Positions 1 to 12,200 of a stretch of 64,000 nt of DNA are shown here, one piece after another. A model generated the notes under the pieces. It searched no databases, was not told where the DNA came from, and saw only the letters and a program-made list of their open reading frames with translations. Source of the stretch: Dicaeum eximium. Its lineage: Eukaryota; Chordata; Aves; Passeriformes; Dicaeidae. Position 1 is the stretch's first letter; the number at the start of each line of letters is the position of its first letter. The translations under genes and the position numbers were made by a program. The stretch lies in NCBI GenBank assembly GCA_013396995.1, contig VWZP01005243.1, positions 153,230 to 217,229 on the forward strand, read 5' to 3'.

Positions 1-110
1 CCCCGCCCTCCCCCGGGCCGCGGCACGGCGGCAGCGCCTCGGGGCGGGGAGACGGAGCCCGGGCAGCGGACCCGGACCACCTCTGGGACCCTCCACCACC
101 TCATGAAGCC
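1..110. promoter_or_regulatory. CpG-rich left edge, probable end of a CpG island
   Basis: The first ~110 bases are strongly GC- and CpG-rich and the composition drops sharply afterwards. This looks like the flank of a CpG-island promoter whose gene lies left of the window or runs rightwards. No start codon in good context with a donor site was found, so no gene is assigned. Confidence 0.35.
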
Positions 111-3100
111 TCTCTGCTTCCCCACGAGACCCTACCGGTAAATGACAAGGTTTTTCCTTCACCCCACGAGGTCTCTCCATCACCCTACAAAGCCCCAGTG
201 TTGTCCCACAAAGTCCCTTTAGCACCCCCCGAGGCCCCACCATAACCTCACAAGGTCTCTCCACCACTCCTCAGCACAGGCTCCCCGTGGCACCCCTGCT
301 CTGCTCTACCCTGCAGCCCTTTCCCCTGCCCCACACAGTCACCATGTCCCCCATAGAGGAGCTGTCCTCTTGGTGGGTGACGCCCCAAGCCAAGGCCTCT
401 GCGCAGGCTGAGGAGACAATGCCAACCGTTCTGGTGTGTCAGGGACTGTGGTGAGCACCTGTGGCCCAGGGAGACACCCTTGGAGCAGCCACATGCCAGC
501 ACTGCCCACCCTGGCAGCCCGGAGCATGACCACACACGGGGCTCCCAGTGGGTGCTGCGAGCTGAGGCAGTGCCCAAATATTGTGGTTGTCATGGAGCCC
601 CAACACAACCCACATCTCTTACTCACTGCCCCACCTCAGCTGTTTGCCCACAGCCCGCTTTGATCCCAGGGCTCTGCTGGCATGGTGGATGACCAGCTGC
701 AGCACCAGCAGGAGCTGTGCATAGCCAGGACACACAGTGTGTGATTTGCTGCTGCCTTGGGGGTCCTGAGGACAAACCAGCAGCTTTGGGAACCAGGAAC
801 TGGCTCAAGCAACAGTCTTTGGCACCCTGTGGTCTGTCTGCCTGGTCCCTGTGCAGAGAAGCTGCAGGTTAAGGACAAACACAGGTGTCCCTGTGGCTGA
901 GCTGTCCCAGGGCATCAGTTCTGGGATACACCCAGAACATTTTGCATCCAGAGCACCCAGAGCATTTTGCTGTGGGGCACAGCCCCAGTGACAACCTCCC
1001 CCTCTTGGCTAAGGGGTACCTGTTCTCTCCTGGAACACTGCTGCCAGTTCTTGACTGGACAAAGCCATGAGCAGCCCACTCACACTGAGTCTCTTGGATT
1101 AGGGTCTGGAGACCTCCAGAGGTAACCACCAGCCAGCTCTGGGAGTCTGGGATCATTAACTTTACCTCTCAATTCAGAGGTGAGTGCCAGGGCTGGTGCC
1201 AGAGGCCTCAGGTGTGTCACAGCACCTGGCCACTTTGGGTACGCCCAGCTGGTCAGAACATGAAGGACCCCACTTTATTATGCCCCCCAACCAACCCTGT
1301 GGCCCCTCCATCGGGGGCTCCACTAGAGCTGCTCTTTCACAGCCCAGCCAGAGGCAGGGTGGCAAGGACATCCTGGAGGGGATAGTCCAGAGTGGGAAGA
1401 GCAAGTGTGGAGGCTCATCTGATGCCAGAGTCCAAGCAGATCTCTCCAAGAAATGTTTTGCCTCTCTCCAGTTTGTCCTGGTAGAGGTCAGACATGGCCA
1501 GAGAGCCTGGGAGCTCCATGGAGGAGGTGGCACCAGGAGGACTCTCCTGATCACACGTTCTTCCTGCTCCTCATTCAATATGAAAGCAGGTTCCAAAGTG
1601 CAGAGGCTCAGAGGTGACAGTGCCTGGCTGAGAAGTGGGAATTTCAACCAGCCTCTCTACAGGCCAGCAAGGACCCAGGGGTGCCATCCCACCTGCAGAA
1701 GGTGGGGACGAGCTGTAAACTCTCTGGTTTAAGGACAAGGGAATAAGTATTGCCACACAGAGGAGTATGGTTAAGTCTTGATGAAGGTACAGCCTTATCC
1801 TCAGCTTACCCTGCAGCTCCCCACCAAAGCAGGTGTCTGGCTCTGCTTCCAGCTGACAGCTCCGAACAGGAGCCAGGTAATATCAGCTGGAGCACCCAGC
1901 AGGACTTGGCAGCTGTGGGCAGCGTGGGAGCCTGGATCCTCCGAGCCGGCAGCAGGTGGAGGAGGAGCTGGACATGTCGGCAGCTCTTCTGCAGGAGCTC
2001 CAGCTGGTCCCGGGGCTGCAAAGCCCAAGGAGCCAAGCAATGGCACACGGGGAGAGCCGGGTAAGGGGGTGCTGAGCCACGGCTGGTGAGCTGCCCATGA
2101 GGTCGGGTTGAACAGGTCAGGTTTCGGTTCCTAAGGGCCGGGGTTTGTTGTGCGTTTGTTGTCACCATGACAGCCCTGTTGGGATGGAGCATGGTCCTTG
2201 GCCGGCTCCCGCTGTTCCTTATGCAGCCCGGAAAAGGAAGCTCGGGGGGGGGCTGTCACTTGGTCCGCAGCCCACGGGACGGGCAGGAATTGAGAGGGCG
2301 GTTGCACAGGTCCTGTGGTGTGGTGGAGGAGCATGCACACAGCTCAGTGCTCAGCTCGCCGGGGGTTTTTCCCTTCTCATGGAGGTCAGGATGTTCCCAG
2401 GCTGTCTGCTGCCCCAGGGACATAAAGAGCCGAGTTCTCCAGCGCTCACCCCGGACACACCGAGGCTCACAGCTGCATCCCCGAGGTGCAGCTTCGGCTG
2501 CTGGGCTGGCTCCTGCTGAGACTGTGTCCCTCTCCCCACCTTCACACAGAGTTCGGGGTGCTGTGACTGCTCAGGGTGCAGCTCAGAGAGCACAAGCACA
2601 ATCTCTGAGCACCCTCCGTGCTCACCCTCATCCTCTCTGCCCCTCGCTTCCCCCGAGGCTGGGCACCGCAGCCTCCCGGGACTCATCCCGTTTCAGGAAT
2701 GAGTCTCTGGCTCGGCCGTGTCTGGGGTGGGATGAGGTTATGCGGGAACGCCGCTTCTCTAGCGCGAGTTGCTACAAAACAGAGGGAAGTGTTTCGGAGG
2801 TTGTGCAATATGTACACGGTCACCCCAGCAACAGCGCGTCCACAAGGCATTAGCGGGGCTTAGCTACGGCTGCTGAGCGGCGCGATCGGGGACCGGGGCG
2901 TGCTCTGTCCGTGCCGGGTGTGCCACCGAGCACGAGCTGCGGTCGTGCCATGCGGGCACCGGGCACAGGAGCGGGGGGAAGGCTCCATCCTCCGGCAGGA
3001 ACTTCCTTTCCCCCACCTTGCAACTCAAGGCGGCTCATTCAGATCCTCTCAAAAAGTGTCAAAAGCAGTGCAGGAACAGACTCCTACAAAATCATTTCCC

Positions 3101-4440
3101 AAAGGAAGGTCCTCTTGACTTCAAAGAGGAAACAAAGAAACTTGAGTCAGGCTCAGAGATGAAAGTAAGCACGACGTGCATCCCATGCCAAGGCGGAGGC
3201 TTGGAGCAGGCACTGCGGGGCCTGGCACAGCTGCCAGACAGGCCAGGGACCATGAGATGATTTCAGAGGATTGTGGAAAGCTGTCATCCTGCAAATCATT
3301 GCTTCTTCCTAACAGAAAGCCACAGTGTTGTGGTGGAAACAGCTGGTCCAGGACACTGACTCCAGCTGATGGGAGAGTTCATGCCCTGGCAAAAACCTTT
3401 TATTTAGTGCTGGAGAAAGTGCTTGAGGATGTCAGACCTCAACGTGTCTGCAGTGATGGGGAGCTGAAGGCATCAGGACTTGTGCTGTCAGGACCTTAGC
3501 CCAGCTTTCTTATGGCCTTGGGCTGCAGCTTGTGATCACTGCAACCCTCTGGTGCTGAGCCCAGGACTGCTCTGCCCACACACTGGGCTCTGCAGCAGCA
3601 CCCCAATGTAACTTGTTCCTTTTGCTTACTGCCAAAGGTCTGCTATGGACATTCCTCATGGAGAGCAGCAGAAATGCCATTGGCACGTGAACCTGCAAGG
3701 CATCAACATTAAAGGCCCAAGAAGACAAAAGCAAGATTGGGAAGGAGAATCCAGGAGCTAAAACTGTCTCAGCCTCACCATTTTCACTCTTGGATGCTCA
3801 CTGTGCATCTTCAACAGTGCTCTTTGGATATGGCTGGAGCAAAAACATAAACTCCAGGCAATTTCAATCACCATGTGGCACACACAATCCTCCTGCTGCC
3901 CTTGAGGTTTAGGAGATCAGAGTCCAACACTGGCAGTGCTGGGAGCCCACCCTGCTGGAGCCTGGCTCTTGGCTCAGCACCCAGCTGCTCCAGTGCACGG
4001 ACACAGCCTTGCATGTTTGGCAGTCTTGAGTTATTCAGCAGAGTGGAGCAAATGTTCCAGCTGAAGGCAGCAGAAGGATGTGCCTGGACATCTGATAGCC
4101 CAGGAAACCCAGATCCCCTCAGCCCAAAGAGCACAGCAGCCTTTCTGCAGCACAGTGCAGAGTTGGCTGGGCCTCCTTCCTCTGGTGCTCATCCTGCTCC
4201 AGCACAAAAACCAGGCTGGGTTACACAGCTCAGGGAGAAGATGGTCTGATCCCTGCCCCTCAGGGGAGACATTCCCATCTAACACCCAAAAGACCCTGTG
4301 GAGAGGGGACTGCTGTCACCCCCACATCAATTACAGTGCTGAGCCCTTCTGGTATTCCAGAGGCTCAGGGAGAAGTGAACCAAACAGCCTGGGGATCATC
4401 AACGAGGCAGAGCCAGGAATTGCTGCAAAAGAAAGAAGGA
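111..4440. other. intergenic stretch, no confident gene
   Basis: No open frame here shows a recognisable protein family. Composition is mixed, with a modest CpG-rich patch near 2690-2990. On the minus strand the 3' part precedes the likely ZDHHC1 polyadenylation signal at 4468-4473. A second AATAAA on the minus strand at 3399-3404 could be an alternative distal signal. One plus-strand segment (1887-2060) has exon-like borders and is listed separately. Confidence 0.4.
1887..2060 (+). other. possible coding exon of an unrecognised gene
   Basis: The segment is flanked by an AG (ATATCAG) and a good donor (GTAAGG) and holds exactly 58 open codons. The translation contains an acidic/leucine-rich helical-looking stretch (VEEELDMSAALLQELQL). 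A stop lies just upstream in the same frame, as expected if that side is intronic. I do not recognise the family and found no partner exon with confidence. A chance open frame in GC-rich DNA is a real alternative. Confidence 0.25.
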
Positions 4441-4467
4441 AACTACTTAGCAAAGAATATAGAAAAT

Positions 4468-4473
4468 TTTATT
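4468..4473 (-). terminator. ZDHHC1: probable ZDHHC1 polyadenylation signal
   Basis: AATAAA on the minus strand, about 1.8 kb downstream of the ZDHHC1 stop codon, in a locally AT-rich context. It implies a 3' UTR of about 1.8 kb. The alternative AATAAA at 3399-3404 would lengthen it by another kilobase. Confidence 0.5.
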
Positions 4474-6295
4474 GTGGCCAGGGCTACCAAAGAGCTCCAT
4501 ACATGATTTTGGGTCTGAATCTGCATGGACAGAGTAAGAAAACACACAAGGTCTGCTCAGGGGCACCTGCTGAAGAGGAATTACCAATGCCTTCTGGTGG
4601 AGGGACAGCTGGCCTTGGAAAACCATGAGCCCAGCATTGCTACAGGACATACTTTCCTTGGATGACAGACATGAGGAGAAACAACAGGAAGGACTTTGTC
4701 TAACTGGGACCCATTGGTGAGCAATGCCCTGGTCTCTGCAGACACCCAGTGCCATGTCTGCTGGTCCACACTCACCTGCTTTTCCAAAGGGTCACTGCCA
4801 GCAGGCACCACTGGCCACAGCAGGCAGGGAAGCTGCAAGGAGTGTGACCACAGGCCAGCCCTTCCTGCAAACTGAGACAAAATTACTTCAACAGCTACAT
4901 AAGGCTTCACTTTTTCTGATCAACAGATTGTGTAATTTGATGAAGAGTCAAAGCTCCTCATCCCAGTTCTTTCAGGAGACAAAAATCACACAAGAGAAGA
5001 GTGGTAAGGCAGCACTTTAAAACACTTCCAGTTCTTTCTCTCAGGCTAGTCTCTCCCATGAAGGCTGGGAGCCCAGCCTGCCTGTCCCATGTTGACTGTG
5101 CCCAAAGAGCCTTTGACCCCAGATCCCCTGTCCTGCTCTTACCCAGTTCCAAGCAGACTGAGCTGGACAAAGGGAGAACAGCTTAGCTTGACTCTCACAG
5201 CACTGTGCTTTGTCCTGTCCTTCCCTAACCTGCACCCACTGTAGGCTGGAGAAAAGTCAATTGTGCCTTCCATGCATCAAAACATTTGGAAGGGTGATGA
5301 AGACTCCCCTGGCTTCCTTTTCTTTGCTGCTGCACCTGTTTGTTCACAGCACAGCAGTGTGCTGTGCTGGGGATGTGCCCGGAAATGTGCATCCAGCGAT
5401 GCCAGTGCTGCTGCTCAGGGCTGTGCCCAATCCTGTCAGACATGGCCATGCTGGTGGCAAAGCCCATGGAGATGTGTGTGTTGTTGCTGTCTGGGCTCTG
5501 AGATTAGCTGGCTGTTAGGCAGATCTGGGCTTGCTGAAAGCCACGAATCTGGAACAAGGGATGCTGCCTAGGGAAGCCACGAGGACAGGGAGAGCACAGG
5601 TGCTGTAGGACGGCAGCCCAGACAGCTCTCTGCAGCTCACCCCCAGCACAGGGTGCTGTGGCTTGAGGCACTGGCCCCATGCCCCACTGTCTGCTGTGGG
5701 ATATTTCTGCACTACACAAACCCCAGGCTTGGCTGTGGACTAATACAGATCTGGCAGCCCAGGAATTGGAAAGGTTTCAGGGCCTGCTGTATCCCAAAAC
5801 TTCTGATGAGAATGCGGGAAGGGGGAGCAGGTCAAACTGTGCTGCCTTACAGAGAACATGCTGGTGCTGGATTTGGCTTGAGGGTGCACAGTGGAAAGCG
5901 GTATAAGGAAGGAGCAATCCTAAGGTTACTCCCTGACCTCCTGCTGAAGCCCCTGAGCATGATCCAAAGACTGACAGGGTGTAGGCAGATGGAAATACAG
6001 CTTTCAGAGCGCAGGGAATGGCAGAGGTGCAGCCTTGTTCCTCCCCACACACTCTGCTGGGAAGTTACTGCAGTACCAGTGTGCAGAGGGCTAAGATGAG
6101 TTGGCCCTTCCACAGGGAAAGCACTTGAGCTCTCATGAGCAGCAAGTCTACCTCAGGTTTGCCACCTTGCTGCCTCTTGCCTTTGGCTGAGGATGAGAAA
6201 TGTCCCACTGCAGCAGCACAGTGAGGGGTGAGTCCTGCAGGCCTCTACACAGCACTAACGCTGTTCCAAAGGCCATGACTTTGGAAGGATGATCC

Positions 6296-9200
6296 CTAGG
6301 CCGCTGTGGTGCTTGTCCTTATGTCATTTGAGCATGGGTCAGGTGTGCCCACATGCTGCTTGCTGGTGCATTTTCTGTGGTCAGGCTCAGACGTGCTCTC
6401 ACTGGGCTGGGGCTGAGGGACAAGAGGTTCTCCACTGCTCTTACTTACAAACACAGCAGGAATCTTAGAAAAAAGTTCCAGGTCTCGTTCTACGCGTCTA
6501 TCCTGCTGGAAGCTTCTCCTTTTGACCTTGTGCTCGGAATACAGATTCTTCTTCCTGACTCCTCTGGGATTGTCTGTGGACAAGGGATAATGTTGAGAGT
6601 TGCCTGAGTCATTCTTAGAAGGCCCTTGAAGGACTGGGCTCCCAAGCGGAGTCTGAGCCACAGGAATCTGATCCATGGACTCAGCGGACTCTGAGTGATA
6701 GTCAGCTGGGGGTCCTGCTGCCTGGATGAGGCCCATGCTGCTGGGGGACACAGCAGCTCTCAGAGGAAAAGCTGGCACTAAGAGGTGAAGGCTGTGGGAA
6801 GGTGAGGTGGCAGCAGCCGTGGCTGGGAACTCTGCAGATGGAAATAAAGGGAGAAGAAACCTTAAGGAGAGAGAGATCTCTCAGCCCCACAAAGATATCA
6901 ACAAGCCCAGGAACCCTGCTATGGCTGATCCACTAGTATTAAAGCAAATCAAATATATATTTATGCAAGATTCAGCAGAGAAGCTGACTGGTGCACTCTC
7001 ACCTGATGGGGGATCTGGGAATGAGGGCCAAGGTGTAGCTTGTGCTTTAGATGCGCTGTCCATTGCTGAGGAAGAAACTTTCTGCATTTTCTTTCTTCTT
7101 TTCTTCTGTTGCTGTGAAAGCAAGTGGCCCAAAAGAAGGGAAGTCACTCCACCACCCCAAAGTAAGGAGACAATTTTTTTACTTGTTACCTCTTTCTAAC
7201 TCTTCCTACTTTGAATAATGAGCACTAGGTATAACCAAAGTCCAAGAATATTTTACCATTTAAGACTGAGCTACTACGAAGCAGTAATAGAGAAGAGGCA
7301 TTTAATGAACATACCCACATTATCTGCATACAGTGACTCTCTCTGTGTAGGTACCTTTAAGCTGTTGTCTCAGAGAGCTGGGAGTTGTACAAGACACTGG
7401 TCACTTGCATTTGTAAAGCCAAACTAGAAGAGGGAACCAAAACTCACACAGCACAGGATGGCCCAAGAAAGGGACAGTCCTTGTCCCAAATACAGGATAG
7501 ATGAAAACGAATTTTTCTTACCATCTAGATGGCAAGAGTGATTAATAAGCTTGGAGGAAAGAGGAGAAGCACCACCACCTCCCATCTGAGCAAGAGGAGA
7601 GAGCATCTGGATGCAGATACATGAATATCAGGAGCCCAGTCCAAGACTTTGGAGAGCTGTTCCATACACTCAAGCTCCATATCCACACACACCACCTTTC
7701 CCTGGGCAGGTGCTTTATGTGAGCATTTAAACTGTTGGATTTTGCTCTAGAGAAACATGCAGAGCTTCTTACATCAACAAAGCAGTATAGTCAGAGTCAC
7801 TGAGCTGCACTGGGGCAGCAAGGCATTGGATTACAGCTGTGAGCTTATGAGGGGATGTAGGATAGCTCTGATCATGCCTGTGAGCAGAGACAGGAGAACA
7901 TCACCTGGATTTGGTGACTGCAGGGCACAGCCACACCTGCAGACACACACTGACGGGAGGCAGAGCCTGTGTGAGCAGGGGGTAAGCACAGCCTGCTCTA
8001 GAGTGAGCCTGCCCAAGCCCCTGGCTGGGCTGTCAGCAGCAGGTTGGGTGTGTGGGAAATCCTCCTTACCTGAGAAGGGGCCACAGAGTGAAGAGATGGG
8101 GACTCAGAGGATGAGCTCTGCTTGGGGTCACTTTCTTCATTATGGACATAGAGCTTTGGAAAGCTGAAAACAGCAGACACACAAGGTGATTCCCTAGGAC
8201 AGGACTTAAGTCTGATGCCCTCTTTGCCTGCACGTACAGATCAGGCTGATCACAGCCTCCCCTGCCTTACACAGCATTCCCAGCAAAGCTGCAGGGGAAC
8301 TTTTCCTGCACAATTGTGCAAAATAAGAAGGAAATCCCCAGGCACACAAGTTAACAGGAAAGGACTAATTAAGAGGCAAGGATCCTGTTTTCCCATGAGT
8401 GCTTGCCTGTGTTATAAACTTGTAACTGTTGTGATGCATTTCTCCACAACCTGAAATCATGTAACTATGAGCTCAATAGAGGAGATACAGGACAAATCAG
8501 CCAGCCTTGAAGTAATTTTAATATAAAACAATTAATAGAAAACAGTTTCATATAAAATATTTAATATAAAACAGCCTAAAGAAACTATTCTAGAAATTGT
8601 ATTTTCCCAGGAGAGGGAAGGAAAGTATTCCTGCAGGTATCTACCCTCCTGAAACTCAAAGATTTCACCATACCTTGCTCAAAACACTGCTGCTCCTTAT
8701 TCTTCTAAGTACTTTTGTCTAAGGGCCCATCAGTGACCCTGATAACAATTTCCCATTCACCACACATGCTGCTGGGAGAATCTTATCCTTGACTTTTCTC
8801 ACCTTTTTCCTGAAGTTACTGTTGAGAATTCCTCTACTTGAATTCCAGGGTCTGTATAGCCAGCATTACGTGACAATAAGTCTGCTTCCTGGGGAAAAAA
8901 AAAACAAACAAAACAAACAACATTTTCAGACTAATACAAACACAGAAGGGAAAAGAGGAATTTTCATTACAGATGTACTCTTTCTCCTTATGCCAACCAT
9001 CTTTTGTCCTTACAAGTAGCACAGCAGGAAAATGCTGCTTAAGAAGATGGAAAAGTAAGACTGGCACAATTAGAAGTCCTTGATTAATTTGTTTAGTCCA
9101 GTCAGTATTTTATGTGACTCAAAACCAAATCACACTTACAGAGATCAGCTTAGTCATTTCTTGGGACCAGATTCAAAATACCACTTAAAGCTTCCATTAG

Positions 9201-12200
9201 TTACACAGTTCAATCTGAGGAGCTCTGCAGTGAATGCAGAAAATGTCATTTAAATGCAAAATGGGGGTGAGGAAGATGGAAGCATTAAATATACAGGAAA
9301 AACATAACGTGTTTCCTATTTCTTGTGGGACCCTGTATGGCTAAGACCTGCTGATTTTTAAAAATGAATGTGATATATTGTTTATTTGCCTCAGGTATGG
9401 ATGAGCTCAGAGTAATGACAGCTGAACTTGAAAACTGCATACTTTCAGAAACATTATAAGAATAAGTCTCCTAAATCCCCAGTTCTCCCTCAAAAGCATC
9501 CAGTTAAGATGGTCAGAGTACCAAGGGATGAAGAGTGTGAAGCCCTGTTATTAAAAAAAGGATAAATCATGCTCAGAAGAACCTTGACACCACTTATCAG
9601 CTGCTCTTAAACTTGAATAATCATCAAGAGAACTTCTTTGTAAGTATTTAACTGTGCAGTGACTATAAAGATATTTTAAAGTAACTTTTAGGTCAAGATG
9701 GAAGGATTCAAATGTGATGGGTGTTAGCTTCAAAAATAGCTAAAACAAGCTCATGAAGACCTATTTTTCTGAACAGCCTGATCAGCAAATTTGAGAAAAT
9801 GAAGTCAAAGTTGGACATGCCACAAATGAGTTCCTGAGAGATCCAGAGCCTCTGCACTTCAACGAATTCATAAACAAGCAACAAAAGAGCAGAGCAGTGA
9901 GAATCCTGGTGATGACACTCCCTGATGTGAGGCATTAAAAATGAAAGCTGGCCGCAAAGAGCTGCGGAAGATCTTTGCAATATTGAATTACAGGGTGATA
10001 AAATGGCACCAAAAAACCAATATTGCCAGAGATAAAGATGGAAAGTGATGCGTGTGGGAAAAGCAGTTCAAACTTTATATACAAAGCAACAGTCTCTGAA
10101 GTAGAAAAGAATCCATGGAGCTGCACATTCAGTGACAGCCAAGAAATCATTTCAGATGTTATGAATAAAAAGGAAAGACAATTAAAAAGAGAAAAAAAAA
10201 ATTCAGTTGTTTTATAGGTGGTAACATCTGAAGGGAATTGGTTTAGCAATCAAAAACATGAATTTCTTATTTTAAAATTTATCCAAGTGCAAGATGAATA
10301 ATCTGCAGAAATTTACTACATGTATTTCAATTGGAACTTGTAACTCAAGTCAGATCATCACTCATCACCAACTCAACACAAAGTGTGCACAAATGTCTCC
10401 TTGGGACATTTACAATCAAGATTTACATTCAGGCCTCATGCACCTGAGTCACGAGGGAAGGAAACCAGACACAGTCTCGTGTCACTGTGAGTGTACAAGC
10501 AGGAGATGCAGATCTTTTCACAGGGAAGCAGATCATGGCTGAAATGAGCTGCAGCAGGAAACATCCCACTGCACAGAATAACTGGAAACAATCAGGACTC
10601 AATGTCCACAGAACATAAACAGGACTCCAGGACTGGCATTTCAACAGAGCTTAATAAATGATTCATCTTGAGAATAACATGGACAATTTCCTTCCAAGCA
10701 GGGAATGAAAGAGCCTTTTTAAATCCATTTTGTTCATTTCAGCCTTCCATAAATAATGTAGACCCAAACCAGGCACATAAATGAAAGTGAAGCATTAGAG
10801 CTGACTATGAAAACAAATGAGACTCAATCAGTAGAAAATACAATGCTCTCTCACAGTGTGACACAAGCTACAGCCACAGCACAGAGTCCAAGCCTCCCTC
10901 TGCTCCCAGGCATTTAGCAGGAGAGCCAGAATCCTTCCAGTGCAGCACCAAGACAAGCCACCCTTTGCAGCTGGGTTGTCAGGATTCAGCTGCTGCTCCT
11001 GCTGAAAGCAGACTGCTGGACTGACAGACTGCCCAAGTTCTGCCCCTGTGCAAATCCTGGCCATGTTCACCAACTTCCAGCTGCGACCACCCCAAGTCCA
11101 TGGTTTACAAGCCCAGCATGGATTCAGCTCCCTCACCCTCTGAAGCTGCCCTTATCAACCAGTTCAGTGTCAGGAAGTGCTGTCTGCCTGGAGGAGAAGC
11201 AGAATTGAACAGGAAAAAAGAGTTCTTGTCCCAAGGACTGTGGGTCTGTTGCAAATGTTGAGGCTGAGAGTAAAGACTAAGTTCGTCTTACATCGATGTT
11301 GGAAGAAAGGAACAATACTGGGAGTGTAAGGGAAGCTGAGTTAAATCTGTATTTAGTATTTAAAATCAAACCCCACCAACCTGAATCTGTTTCCAAAGCA
11401 AGTTCAAAGCTTTAGGAATGTGAGAAAAATCACATCCCAGCTGGCCTCATATGAAAGCCAGCTCCTTGGCATGAATGCAATTATGCATTAAAGCATAGGG
11501 TTTGGTTTAGTTTATATTTCTTTGGACTGCAAATGACTACAGAAAAAATGGTTACTTGCACATCCCGTTTTAGGTATGGTAATAGAAGCAAAGGCTCAAT
11601 GTGTCCAACTGTTCTGCATTTTTTGTGACATCTGAACCACTTAAATGTGCAGTATTAGGGCTCTTACTTTGTGGATCCTACAAGTACATAAGAATCCTTT
11701 ATCCTGAATAAGAATCCTTTAACCTGAACATAGCTGAAGACTTAACCACAGACCAACATGGAAAACTGAAGCCAAAACCAACACCCAAGCTTGAATAAGG
11801 CTCAAAAACAAGCATTAAAGGGGAAATGCATGTTTCTTCTTAGTCCCTAAAATGAATGAACAGTTCAGACAAAAGTGGGAAGAGGATGATTTCCATTTTA
11901 TGCTTACAACATGTTGGATCAATTACAAAGAGTGGCAGTGTTCAAGCTAAAGAAAGCTGTATTCAACACAGCTTACAAAAGGCAAGTCACTTGGTGTCCT
12001 CCTACTCCAATCTATTTGTTTGTGTTTATCTCTGGTTGCTATGTAAGAAACAAGGAAAATCTAGTGGGTTAACATTTTTCTTAACAATGTTACTGGGCAT
12101 CATCCAGTCTTTCTTGTTCCCCAAGGTCCTAACTGCACTTAGGAAAACACCTGAAACACCAAACTCCTTTTCACCCTGCTCCTTTCAGGCTTGCTGCTTC

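Noticed and set aside
7521..7592. Minus-strand block with an acceptor and a good donor (GTAAGA) that looked like a ZDHHC1 exon
   Set aside because: Including it breaks the frame: the only open reading leaves one base over, while the next exon (7111) needs phase 0. Skipping it keeps frame.
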